17,567 nt of DNA from an uncultured Oscillospiraceae bacterium (GCA_905198295.1 CAJKBW010000063.1:1-17567), one strand, 5' to 3'; counted from the first letter of the stretch, positions 1 through 6,494 are shown. Translations and numbers: made by a program. Notes: generated from the sequence alone by a model not told the origin.

Positions 1-98
1 CCGATCTTCAATTTTATGGAATTTATATCATAGCTCAATGATATACCATAAAAACTTAGATTAGGGTGCCACAGATATAATAATTATGGTGATATGAA

Positions 99-413
99 TC
101 AAGGATTTATTTCTTTCTCACGTTTTTTGAAATCTAAATATCTTTCATAGTAATGAGTGGCTACTGCACTCTTCATATCAAAAGACTCAGTTTTATTGAA
201 ATAAATCCTTGTTTCTTTTTCATTAATAACAGTTTTTAAAACTTTTATCATGCCGATGCAACCCTGTTCTTTAACGATTAATGGAATTTGGAAACCTATT
301 GGATAAATGCGTTTTTCACTCTTTATTGTATAGAATAGGTTTTCTTGCTCTTCAAGTATTTTATTTTCATTAGCGACAACCATAAACCAATTAAACTCAA
401 TAATCATACCCAT
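99..413 (-). CDS. DUF2584-like small protein
   Basis: A 104-residue protein with no visible signal peptide or membrane segment, so probably cytoplasmic. The N-terminus MGMIIEFNWFMV, the central RIYPIGFQIPLIVK and the following GMIKV segment resemble, from memory, the DUF2584 family of small Bacillus/Firmicutes proteins of unknown function. The C-terminal part (YYERYLDFKKREKEI) is charged and probably helical. The start is well supported: AAGGAGA lies about 7 bases upstream of the ATG on the minus strand, and a sigma-A-like promoter lies further upstream (490-518). The gene is AT-rich, unlike the conjugation genes to its right and transcribed away from them, so it is probably flanking DNA or cargo. 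The family call rests on pattern memory; no function can be given. Confidence 0.7.
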   Translation of the reverse strand: MGMIIEFNWFMVVANENKILEEQENLFYTIKSEKRIYPIGFQIPLIVKEQGCIGMIKVLKTVINEKETRIYFNKTESFDMKSAVATHYYERYLDFKKREKEINP

Positions 414-489
414 GTAGCAAATCTCCTTTGAAATATCTTTTGATGTTAGAAATTATGTTAAAATTCTGTATTCTGCTTTTTCTAATAAA

Positions 490-518
490 AGGATATCTTA
501 GATTGCCTTTTTTGTCAA
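490..518 (-). promoter_or_regulatory. Sigma-A-like promoter for the DUF2584-type gene
   Basis: Read on the minus strand, a perfect -35 box TTGACA (513-518) is followed after exactly 17 bases by TATCCT (490-495), leaving a leader of roughly 70 bases before the start at 413. The -35 box lies inside the left arm of a 9-bp inverted repeat (509-517 and 532-540), which could be an operator. The promoter is still AT-rich host-like DNA and sits just before the jump to GC-rich sequence. Confidence 0.6.
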
Positions 519-540
519 GGTGAATCATGTGTGACAAAAA
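509..540. repeat. 9-bp inverted repeat over the -35 box near the composition junction
   Basis: TTTTTGTCA (509-517) and TGACAAAAA (532-540) are perfect inverted copies separated by 14 bases. The left arm contains the minus-strand -35 hexamer. It could be an operator for the leftward gene, or an integrase or excisionase arm site near the left end of the element. The sequence alone does not decide between these. Confidence 0.45.
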
Positions 541-586
541 TATTATGTAGAAAGAATAAGTTTATGAACAACCGAACAATCCACCG

Positions 587-614
587 AACCGCCCTGTCCG
601 GGCGGTTATTTTTA
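587..614 (+). terminator. Intrinsic terminator at the left edge of the element
   Basis: AACCGCCC (587-594) pairs perfectly with GGGCGGTT (600-607) around a 5-base loop, followed by ATTTTTAT. No + strand gene precedes it, so it either insulates the element from outside transcription, acts as an attenuator in the leader of the operon starting at 699, or is the tail of a lost gene. Confidence 0.75.
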
Positions 615-698
615 TGCCCTGAGATCGTCACTCACCATGCCCGCCCGCCGCCGGGATCTGTGCAGGCCATCAACCAACCATCAAAAGGAGGACAGCTT

Positions 699-854
699 AT
701 GTACTATCACACCTGCCCCTACTGCGGGGCGAATTTGGACCCGGACGAACGCTGTGACTGCTTCTCCCGCATCCGTGGGAAATCCCCAAAGTGGAACAGC
801 ATGGACGGCGTGCGGGCGCGGGGGCGCAAGAGGTCCGGCCGTGTCCGCACTTAA
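699..854 (+). CDS. Small zinc-ribbon-like protein, overlaps the methyltransferase
   Basis: A 51-residue protein with a compact Cys cluster: C6 and C9 (CPYC), then C19 and C21 (CDC), spaced CxxC-X9-CxC. This suggests one zinc-binding site. It is followed by a strongly basic tail rich in Arg and Lys (residues about 24-51) that could contact nucleic acid. The start is set by an excellent AGGAGG (686-691) 7 bases before the ATG. The stop lies inside the next gene: the methyltransferase GTG at 841 gives a 14-base overlap, so the two are probably translationally coupled. Short proteins beginning with a similar CPxCGANLDP motif are, as I recall, common in clostridial mobile elements, but I know of no assigned function. 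It may help regulate or assist the methyltransferase (inference). Confidence 0.75.
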   Translation: MYYHTCPYCGANLDPDERCDCFSRIRGKSPKWNSMDGVRARGRKRSGRVRT

Positions 855-1908
855 ACTCGGCAGTCTCTTTGACGGCATCGGCGTGTTCCCTCTCGCCGCG
901 TCCCGCTGTGGCATTGTCCCCGTGTGGGCCAGCGAGATCGCCAGAGCGCCGGTATCCATCACCAAGCGGCATTTCCCTGAAATGCTGCATCTGGGCGATA
1001 TTACGCAGATAGACGGCGGCAAAATACCGCCCGTGGATGTGGTCACGTTCGGCTCGCCGTGCCAAAATCTGTCGCAGATCGGCAACCGTACCGGTCTGGC
1101 AGGCAGTAAATCCGGCCTGTTCTATCAGGCCATGCGTATTATTGAGGAAATGAGGAATGCAACAGATAACCGGTATCCAGCTTTCGCTGTCTGGGAGAAC
1201 GTCGCGGGAGCTTTTGTGTCAAATGACCGGCTGGATTTTGCAGCCGTGCTCCACGCATTCACAGGTACCGAGATTCCAATGCCTGATAGTGGTATCTGGG
1301 CGCACGCCGGAATGGTGCGAGGGGGACGGGCTGATACCGCTTGGCGGCTCATGGACGCCCAGTATTGGGGAGAACCCGCTCTTTCGCAGCGTAGGCGGCG
1401 GGTGTTCGTCGTGGCGGATTTTGCAGGAGAACGTGCCGCAGAAGTATTATTTAAGCCCCGCAGTATGCTCCCGTATCCTGCGCCTTGCGGCGAAAGCAGG
1501 CTGCCCGCCGCCCGCGGAGATCGAATACCTGCTGCTCAAGCAGGGCGGCAGGTACCCGTCGTGCGTCCCTTCCAGCTCCGGCGGATGCGGTCAATGGCAA
1601 AGCAGGGCGATCAAAAAGGTTTCCGCACGTGTTTCGGCAGAAACGGCGAACCCTTCCCAACTTTGCTTGCCAGTGTAGGTCAGCCCTTCGCATTCTGGTA
1701 TGAGGGAAAAGAGCAGGACGGTTTTATCCGTGACCTTACGCCCTTGGAATGTGAACGGCTCATGGGCCTGCCCGAGGGCTGGACGGCATACGGCTGCAAG
1801 GATGAACCCATCAGCAACCATGCCCGCTGCTTTGCGCTCGGCAACGCGATCGCCCTGCCCTGCGCGGAGTATATCATGGCGGGTATCGCAGAAGTAATGA
1901 CAGAATAA
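841..1908 (+). CDS. Orphan DNA (cytosine-5-)-methyltransferase
   Basis: A 355-residue C5-cytosine methyltransferase, transferring methyl from S-adenosylmethionine to cytosine in DNA. Motif I is LGSLFDGIG (residues about 6-14), the catalytic motif IV is GSPCQ with Cys74, motif VI is ENV (119-121), motif VIII is QRRRRVF (183-189), and motif X is ALGNAI near the C-terminus. The region between VIII and X, with the ECERLMGLP element, would contain the target-recognition part. The GTG at 841 is chosen because motif I follows at once, as usual for the family. The frame stays open to an ATG at 637, but that extension has no family features and overlaps the small zinc-ribbon gene. No restriction endonuclease is near, so it is an orphan enzyme, probably protecting the element from host restriction. 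Its target site cannot be read from the sequence. Confidence 0.93.
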   Translation: MSALKLGSLFDGIGVFPLAASRCGIVPVWASEIARAPVSITKRHFPEMLHLGDITQIDGGKIPPVDVVTFGSPCQNLSQIGNRTGLAGSKSGLFYQAMRIIEEMRNATDNRYPAFAVWENVAGAFVSNDRLDFAAVLHAFTGTEIPMPDSGIWAHAGMVRGGRADTAWRLMDAQYWGEPALSQRRRRVFVVADFAGERAAEVLFKPRSMLPYPAPCGESRLPAARGDRIPAAQAGRQVPVVRPFQLRRMRSMAKQGDQKGFRTCFGRNGEPFPTLLASVGQPFAFWYEGKEQDGFIRDLTPLECERLMGLPEGWTAYGCKDEPISNHARCFALGNAIALPCAEYIMAGIAEVMTE

Positions 1909-1936
1909 ACCATAACAGCAGTTTGGAGGTAACATT

Positions 1937-2260
1937 ATGAATTTACTGTTTGTAGTCCCGGACAAGGAAAAAGACCTTGGCAATCTGGAATTTGGCGGGC
2001 CGGAACAGGCCAGCCGTGAAGATAAAAAGCGTGTCGGGCGGCAGGAAGTTGTTGTCCAGCGGCGGTACAAGCTGTTTTCGGATGTACAGCGTGCGGACGA
2101 TATCGAAGTCGTGATCCCGGCGCAGGCGGGCGAAAAACATTTTGACTATATGGAGCCGGTGCAGCTTGTCAACCCGTGGGTGACGGCGGAAGGTTACGCG
2201 ATCAACGGGAATGGTTATATAGATTTTATTATCCACGCGGATGATATCATCAAGGCGTAA
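1937..2260 (+). CDS. DUF961 (YdcP-like) conjugative element protein, first copy
   Basis: A 107-residue soluble protein of the DUF961/YdcP family, the Orf23/Orf24 equivalents of Tn916. These lie at the start of the conjugation region in almost all elements of this type. Family-like features are the N-terminal LxFVVPDKEK region with LGNLEFG, the central VVVQRRYKLFSDVQRADDIEV segment and the C-terminal DFIIHADDIIKA. A clear GGAGG lies 7-11 bases upstream of the ATG. In ICEBs1 the YdcP-type protein HelP is a helicase processivity factor that helps unwind element DNA during rolling-circle replication. A similar role is likely for at least one of the two copies here (inference). Confidence 0.88.
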   Translation: MNLLFVVPDKEKDLGNLEFGGPEQASREDKKRVGRQEVVVQRRYKLFSDVQRADDIEVVIPAQAGEKHFDYMEPVQLVNPWVTAEGYAINGNGYIDFIIHADDIIKA

Positions 2261-2277
2261 GGAAGAAAGGACGGGTA

Positions 2278-2691
2278 TTGTTTATGGCAAGATTCGGAAA
2301 TGGATTTACAGGGAGACATGTCCCTACGCTGGGTGAGCTGCGCTTTTCTTCCATGCGCCGTGAGGTCTATGTGCAGAATGAGGACGGTACGCGGTCGGAT
2401 GTGGTAAAAGAACGTACCTACGATCTGAAAAGCAAAACGCAGGGCCGCATGATCCAGGTGAGTATCCCGGCCAGCGTCCCGGTCCGGGACTATCCGTATA
2501 ATGCGGTGGTAGACCTCGTGGGCGCGAAATTCGGCGCTGTGGCGCACGCGACGTTCGGCGACAACGCAGATGTAGACTGGTATATCAAGGCGGAGGATAT
2601 CGTATTGGTCAAGCCCGAACCGGCTTCTGCGCCGAACAGCGGGCAGCCCGCCCAGCCGCGCAAGGACAACCCGCCGGAGAAGAAAGCGTAA
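2278..2691 (+). CDS. DUF961 (YdcP-like) conjugative element protein, second copy
   Basis: A 137-residue second DUF961/YdcP-type protein. It has the family layout LGELRFSSMRREVYV, then the DVVKERTYDLKSKTQGRMIQVSIP core and the C-terminal DVDWYIKAEDIVLV, which parallels FIIHADDII of the upstream copy. A Pro/Ala-rich tail of about 25 residues follows that the first copy lacks. Two starts are possible: TTG at 2278, 6 bases after AAAGGA (2266-2271), or ATG at 2284 with a long 12-base spacing. I give the TTG because of the spacing; the difference is two residues. It lies 17 bases after the first copy and 5 bases before tcpA, clearly in one operon. Paired DUF961 genes are normal in Tn916-like elements. 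Confidence 0.87.
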   Translation: MFMARFGNGFTGRHVPTLGELRFSSMRREVYVQNEDGTRSDVVKERTYDLKSKTQGRMIQVSIPASVPVRDYPYNAVVDLVGAKFGAVAHATFGDNADVDWYIKAEDIVLVKPEPASAPNSGQPAQPRKDNPPEKKA

Positions 2692-2696
2692 GTGAT

Positions 2697-4097
2697 ATGA
2701 AGCTTTTCCGGTATCGCGGCAAGCGTATCCGTCCGGCAGATAGGGATTTGGTGTTCCGGTCTGCCTGTTGTGTGGTGCTTCCGGTGTTCCTTGCGGCTTT
2801 CGCTTTACTCAACTTGAAAACCATCCTGCAAACAGACTGGCGCAGGCTGTTCATGCTGGGCGTCGGCGGCTTTGGTTGGCATATGCCGTATCTGCTGCTC
2901 AGTAGTATTGTGTCGGCGGCGGTTGCTGGGACAGTGCTTGTCCTGCTGTACCGTCTATTCCCGGATGTCGTGCGGCAGCTCATGCACCGTCAAAAGCTGG
3001 CGCGCATGGTGCTCGAAAATCAGTGGTACGAGCAGGCCGAACGGACAAAGCAGGACGGCTTTTTCAAGGATTTACCCAGTCCGGATACAAAAACGAAGAT
3101 AGCCCGTTTTCCACGGATGTATTACCGCATGGAAAACGGGCTTTTGCATTTTCAAGTGGAAATCACGATGGGGAAATATCAGGAACCGCTGCTTCATCTG
3201 GAAACCAAGCTGGAAAGCGGCCTGTACTGCGAGCTGGTCAGCCGCGAGCTGCGGGACGGGTATGTGGAATATACCCTGCTTTATGACATGGTGGCAAACC
3301 GTATCCCGATTGCCGAAGCGAAAGCCGAGGGCGGGCGTCTACGGCTGATGAAGAACGTCTGGTGGGAGTATGACACGCTCCCGCACATGCTGATCGCAGG
3401 CGGTACGGGCGGCGGCAAGACGTATTTCATCCTGACGATCATCCAGGCGCTTTTACAGACCGATGCTGTGCTGCATATTTTAGACCCGAAAAATGCTGAT
3501 CTGGCAGACCTGTCTACTGTGATGCCGGAGGTGTATTACCGCAAGGAGGATATTGCTGCCGGTGTCAGCCGGTTTTGCGACAGGATGATGCAGCGAAGCG
3601 AAAGCATGAAATCCATGCAGGGCTATAAGACCGGCGAGAACTACGCCTATCTCAGCTTGGAACCGCACTTTTTGATATTCGACGAATACGTCGCGTTCAT
3701 GGAAATGCTGAACACGCGCGAACGTGAGGACGTATTAAACAAGCTCAAGCAGATTGTCATGCTGGGACGGCAGGTGGGATTCTTCCTGATCCTCGCCTGC
3801 CAGCGCCCGGATGCAAAGTATCTCGGTGACGGTATCCGTGACCAGTTTAACTTCCGTGTCGCGCTGGGGCGTATGTCCGAGCTGGGATACAGCATGATGT
3901 TCGGTGAAGTGAAGAAAGAGTTTTTCTTCAAGAACGTCAAGGGGTGCGGCTATGCAGATACCGGTAAGGGTGTCATTACCGAGTTTTATACGCCGGTCGT
4001 ACCCAAAGGGTATGACTTCCTAAGGGAGATCGGCACACTGGCGGCTGGACTAAAGCAAGTGTGTTCAGATAGGGATATAATGGAGGATTTGCAGTGA
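2697..4097 (+). CDS. tcpA: FtsK/SpoIIIE-type coupling protein TcpA (Tn916 Orf21-like)
   Basis: A 466-residue membrane-anchored DNA pump that would link the MobT-oriT complex to the mating channel. Two N-terminal membrane helices lie at about residues 18-40 and 65-88, followed by a linker and the FtsK/HerA ATPase domain. Walker A is GGTGGGKT (235-242) and Walker B is HFLIFDEY (about 324-331). A conserved LGRQVGFFLILACQRPDA segment precedes the C-terminal part. The length is typical of Tn916 Orf21/TcpA. It follows the second DUF961 gene by 5 bases, and its stop overlaps the GTG of the next gene by 4 bases. In Tn916-type elements this protein and the relaxase lie on either side of oriT, as they do here. 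Confidence 0.93.
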   Translation: MKLFRYRGKRIRPADRDLVFRSACCVVLPVFLAAFALLNLKTILQTDWRRLFMLGVGGFGWHMPYLLLSSIVSAAVAGTVLVLLYRLFPDVVRQLMHRQKLARMVLENQWYEQAERTKQDGFFKDLPSPDTKTKIARFPRMYYRMENGLLHFQVEITMGKYQEPLLHLETKLESGLYCELVSRELRDGYVEYTLLYDMVANRIPIAEAKAEGGRLRLMKNVWWEYDTLPHMLIAGGTGGGKTYFILTIIQALLQTDAVLHILDPKNADLADLSTVMPEVYYRKEDIAAGVSRFCDRMMQRSESMKSMQGYKTGENYAYLSLEPHFLIFDEYVAFMEMLNTREREDVLNKLKQIVMLGRQVGFFLILACQRPDAKYLGDGIRDQFNFRVALGRMSELGYSMMFGEVKKEFFFKNVKGCGYADTGKGVITEFYTPVVPKGYDFLREIGTLAAGLKQVCSDRDIMEDLQ

Positions 4098-4516
4098 ATG
4101 ACAAAGTAGAACGCTTCGTTACAACAAAGGATAGGGACGAAAATATTACGGGAATGGTGCTGTTTCCATACAATGAGGACAAGATAGCAACATGGTTTCA
4201 TGTAAACGAGCTGGATGAATTGCAGTTCGTAGGAGGTTCGGCATCTGATCTCACCGTACCGGAATTTAATCAGGTCATGCGGGAAGCAGACGGACGGATG
4301 CAGAAGGTCGAAAGCAGTATTGACGCTGCTGTGCGTTTCCTTGAAGCGAAGATGCGGGATAATCCGGAGCAGAAAAAAGTTTCCGAAATGGTCTGGCTGG
4401 GGTTTGAGGATGCGGCAGTGTGGGAGTTCTGTATGCAGGACAGTTACCGTCCAGCGGATGAGCATGTCGAACTTTCCTTTTCCGGCATACTCCTGCAAGT
4501 GACATACCATGTATAG
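4094..4516 (+). CDS. Unrecognised 140-aa protein between tcpA and oriT
   Basis: I do not recognise this protein. It starts with GTG at 4094, overlapping the tcpA stop by 4 bases, with GGAGG (4082-4086) 7 bases upstream, so translation is probably coupled to tcpA. It is 140 residues, acidic and soluble, with no signal peptide or membrane segment. The first half looks like mixed strand (MVLFPYNEDKI, ELQFVGG). Residues about 58-98 look helical and charged (NQVMREADGRMQKVESS and on to MRDNPEQKK), and the C-terminus is strand-like again. It ends immediately before the inverted repeats of the putative oriT. Possible roles are an accessory relaxosome factor or a coupling-protein partner, both inferred from position only. 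Confidence 0.8.
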   Translation: MNDKVERFVTTKDRDENITGMVLFPYNEDKIATWFHVNELDELQFVGGSASDLTVPEFNQVMREADGRMQKVESSIDAAVRFLEAKMRDNPEQKKVSEMVWLGFEDAAVWEFCMQDSYRPADEHVELSFSGILLQVTYHV

Positions 4517-4534
4517 CATTTCTGTCTGCACGCC

Positions 4535-4588
4535 CCGCCCTGCCGCGCGCGGTGTGCAGCGCGAAAGCCGCCAGCGCGGCAAGGGCGG
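4535..4588. repeat. Long imperfect GC-rich inverted repeat beside oriT
   Basis: CCGCCCTGCCGCGC (4535-4548) is the inverted counterpart of GCGCGGCAAGGGCGG (4574-4588), with a single extra A. It lies just after the stop of the upstream gene and before two further perfect hairpins. No coding use fits well. It is probably an accessory part of the transfer origin, such as a protein-binding or structural element. Confidence 0.6.
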
Positions 4589-4591
4589 ATG

Positions 4592-4616
4592 GCGGGCGCG
4601 GCGAAGCCGCGCCCGC
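4592..4616. repeat. Perfect 11-bp GC hairpin beside oriT
   Basis: GCGGGCGCGGC (4592-4602) pairs perfectly with GCCGCGCCCGC (4606-4616) around a 3-base GAA loop. No T-run follows, so it is not a normal terminator. It sits 10 bases before the nick-region hairpin and probably belongs to the origin of transfer. Confidence 0.65.
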
Positions 4617-4623
4617 GTGCCTG

Positions 4624-4660
4624 AACCCCCTGTATCTAACAGGGGGGTACAAATCGCCAA
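4624..4660 (+). other. oriT: Putative oriT nick region (Tn916/ICEBs1 type)
   Basis: CCCCCTGT (4626-4633) and ACAGGGGG (4639-4646) form a perfect 8-bp stem around ATCTA, continuing into GGTACAAATCG. A C-tract, then a short sequence ending CTAACA, then a G-tract and T is the pattern of the ICEBs1 oriT, and from memory of the Tn916 origin too, where a MOBT relaxase cuts. The position between the coupling protein and relaxase genes is the same as in Tn916. The exact nicked bond is not assigned here. Confidence 0.82.
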
Positions 4661-4735
4661 TGGCCAGCCGCTTTACAAAGTAGAAACCCTGATGCCGTCT
4701 GGATTTTGGGCTTTTAAGGGTTATGTCAAAAACGG

Positions 4736-4755
4736 GCGTCAATGTCACATGACGC
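4736..4755. repeat. Short inverted repeat just before mobT
   Basis: GCGTCA (4736-4741) and TGACGC (4750-4755) are inverted copies 8 bases apart, ending 3 bases before the mobT ribosome binding site (AAAGGAG, 4758-4764). It could be an operator, perhaps for autoregulation by the helix-turn-helix of MobT, or an RNA hairpin affecting translation. With 6-bp arms the evidence is modest. Confidence 0.3.
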
Positions 4756-4772
4756 AGAAAGGAGACCATCTC

Positions 4773-5963
4773 ATGGAAAACAACGAATGGATTTGGCATT
4801 TCCGTGAAGAACGGGAACGCAACGGTATTTCGCGCAAGGCGGTTGCCGCTGTTGCAGGTATTTCGCGTGAATACCTGTGCCGTCTGGAAACCGGAAAGCT
4901 GCCGGTGACAGACAAGACAAGGAAAAGGCTCGCCGCGGCGCTCAAGACCCTGTACCCAGACCCGCTTAACCTGATGATCGACTATGTGCGGGTGCGCTTC
5001 CCTACGATGGACGCAAGGCATATTATTGAAGATGTGCTGCGGCTCAAAATGAACTATATGGCGCAGGAAGATCACGGGCTTTATTCCTATTCCAGTATGT
5101 ATGTGCTGGGCGATATTGCGGTCATGACTTCACCGATGGAGGAAAAAGGTGTGCTGCTTGAGCTTAAAGGCAAGGGCTGCCGCCAATTTGAAGCCTATCT
5201 GGATGGACAGAAAAGAAGCTGGATTGAATTGTTCCGGATGTTTCTCGATGAAAAAGCGGTTTTCAAGCGGATAGACCTTGCAATCAATGATCGGGCGGGG
5301 ATTTTGGATATCCCCTATCTGTGTGATAAATGCGACCGCGGGGAATGTATCTCGGTATTCCGCAGTTTCAAGGCGTACCGCACGGGCGGGCTTGCACATC
5401 TGCGGGAGGAAAACAAGGAAAGCATGGGTGCGACGCTGTATATCGGCTCGATGCAGTCTGACTTGTATTTCTGCATTTACGAAAAGGCATATGAACAGCT
5501 TGTGAAAAAAGGAATCCCCGTTGAAGATGCGGAAGTCAAAAACCGGTTTGAAATCCGGCTCAAAAACGACCGTGCTTTCTATGCGGTTTATGATCTGGTG
5601 TCTAACGAAAGCCCCGAAGATACTGCATTCGGCATCATCAACCGGTATGTCCGGTTCGTGGATAGGGATAGCCGTAAGCCGCCCGAAGATTGGCCGCTGA
5701 ATCATATGTGGTCGGTGTTTATTGGGGAACATCGTGACCGGCTCAAACTGACGACTGACCCTGAGCCGTACAGCCTTGAAAAAACGCTGAACTGGCTGTC
5801 CCATCAGGTCGCGCCGTCGTGGAAGATGCTGCTGGAGTTAGACCGCAAATGCGGGACAAATATCATGGAAGAAATGCTTGCGGCAACCGAGCTGGCAGAT
5901 AAGCACCGCAAGATCATTGAACAGCAGCTTCAGGAAATCGGGGATGTTGTAATTACAGAATAA
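4773..5963 (+). CDS. mobT: MOBT relaxase / Rep_trans-type replication initiator (Tn916 Orf20-like)
   Basis: A 396-residue relaxase expected to nick oriT just upstream, stay bound to the 5' end, and drive both transfer and rolling-circle replication. Residues about 5-62 form an XRE-type helix-turn-helix (ISRKAVAAVAGISREYL). The rest is the Rep_trans domain, with LLELKGKGCRQFE (about 128-140), FKRIDLAIND (164-173, a likely metal-ligand region), ATLYIGSMQSDLYFCIYEKA (about 220-239) and NRFEIRLKND (257-266). This layout and length match Tn916 Orf20 and MobT of ICESt3. The start at 4773 is chosen because AAAGGAG lies 8 bases upstream and the helix-turn-helix follows at once. The open frame extends further upstream, but that stretch covers the oriT repeats. 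I do not assign the catalytic tyrosine. Confidence 0.92.
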   Translation: MENNEWIWHFREERERNGISRKAVAAVAGISREYLCRLETGKLPVTDKTRKRLAAALKTLYPDPLNLMIDYVRVRFPTMDARHIIEDVLRLKMNYMAQEDHGLYSYSSMYVLGDIAVMTSPMEEKGVLLELKGKGCRQFEAYLDGQKRSWIELFRMFLDEKAVFKRIDLAINDRAGILDIPYLCDKCDRGECISVFRSFKAYRTGGLAHLREENKESMGATLYIGSMQSDLYFCIYEKAYEQLVKKGIPVEDAEVKNRFEIRLKNDRAFYAVYDLVSNESPEDTAFGIINRYVRFVDRDSRKPPEDWPLNHMWSVFIGEHRDRLKLTTDPEPYSLEKTLNWLSHQVAPSWKMLLELDRKCGTNIMEEMLAATELADKHRKIIEQQLQEIGDVVITE

Positions 5964-6011
5964 AATGCAAGCAAAAGTTTAATTACAAGCGGAATGGAGG
6001 AATATTAGCCT

Positions 6012-6233
6012 ATGAATTTCGGCGTCAACCTTTACAACTGGTTTCTTACGAACGCCCAGTCTCTTGTGCTTATGGCGATCGTGGTGATTGGTATTTATCT
6101 CGGCTTTAAGCGCGAGTTTTCCAAGCTCATTGGTTTTCTGGTCGTGTCGCTGATCGCGGTCGGCCTTGTATTCAATGCGGCAGGCGTGAAAGACGTTCTG
6201 CTCACGCTGTTCAATCAGATCATCGGCGCATAA
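6012..6233 (+). CDS. TcpD-like small membrane protein of the conjugation apparatus
   Basis: A 73-residue protein with two membrane helices (about residues 17-32 and 37-54) separated by a short basic loop (FKREFSK). It ends with GVKDVLLTLFNQIIGA, which resembles small membrane proteins annotated as TcpD family in pCW3-like and Tn916-like systems. GGAGG lies 11 bases before the ATG, slightly long. It follows mobT by 48 bases and precedes a small XRE gene by 10. It probably belongs to the mating-pore complex as a small inner component; the detailed role is not known to me. Confidence 0.75.
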   Translation: MNFGVNLYNWFLTNAQSLVLMAIVVIGIYLGFKREFSKLIGFLVVSLIAVGLVFNAAGVKDVLLTLFNQIIGA

Positions 6234-6243
6234 GGAATGGGGT

Positions 6244-6450
6244 GTGGATGTGCGCTATCGTCAAAACCGTATCAAGATGCTGCGCAGGGCGCGTGGTATC
6301 ACAGTAAAACGACTTGCGGTACTGGTAGGCGTATCACAGAGTATGCTTACAAACTATGAAAATGGAAGCAGTATACCGAGAGATCAGGAAGTATGGGACA
6401 GGCTCGCAGTGTATTTCGGTGTGTCTGTCCCTTATCTCATGGGCTTTTGA
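6244..6450 (+). CDS. Small XRE-family transcriptional regulator
   Basis: A 68-residue protein that is almost entirely one helix-turn-helix domain of the XRE/Cro-CI type: KMLRRARGITVKRLAVLVGV, then SQSMLTNYENGSSIPR with the recognition helix, and a closing DRLAVYFGVSVPYLMG segment. The start is GTG at 6244, with AAGGA 7 bases upstream. It has no sensor or protease domain, so it is a simple DNA binder. It is co-transcribed after the TcpD-like gene and followed at once by a terminator (6460-6494) and ardA. It probably tunes expression of part of the transfer operon or of ardA (inference). It is not the usual Tn916 orf12-orf5 regulatory set. Confidence 0.85.
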   Translation: MDVRYRQNRIKMLRRARGITVKRLAVLVGVSQSMLTNYENGSSIPRDQEVWDRLAVYFGVSVPYLMGF

Positions 6451-6459
6451 GTTTGATGT

Positions 6460-6494
6460 AACGGCTGGTTTCAATGTGAGACCGGCCGTTTTTA
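6460..6494 (+). terminator. Intrinsic terminator between the XRE gene and ardA
   Basis: AACGGCTGGTTT (6460-6471) pairs with AGACCGGCCGTT (6479-6490) over 12 bp with two G-U pairs and a 7-base loop, followed by TTTAT. The T-run overlaps the end of the stem. It would separate the mobT-tcpD-xre segment from the ardA-to-tcpC segment unless it is read through or antiterminated. Confidence 0.75.

Noticed and set aside
24..45. TATATCAT/ATGATATA inverted repeat as a terminator for the DUF2584-type gene
   Set aside because: The stem is AT-only, 8 bp, and no T-run follows on the minus strand, so a terminator call is not supported.
637..840. N-terminal extension of the methyltransferase from ATG 637
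   Set aside because: The extra 68 residues have no family features, no good ribosome site, and overlap the zinc-ribbon gene that has a strong one. Motif I of the enzyme directly follows the GTG at 841.
4509..4772. Upstream extension of the relaxase frame
   Set aside because: The open frame before 4773 runs through the oriT repeats and is open because the DNA is GC-rich. The ribosome site and helix-turn-helix start support 4773.
3986..5075. Long minus-strand frames of 224-266 codons
   Set aside because: They lie opposite tcpA, the 140-aa gene, oriT and mobT, have no recognisable domains, and their composition reflects the reverse of real codons.
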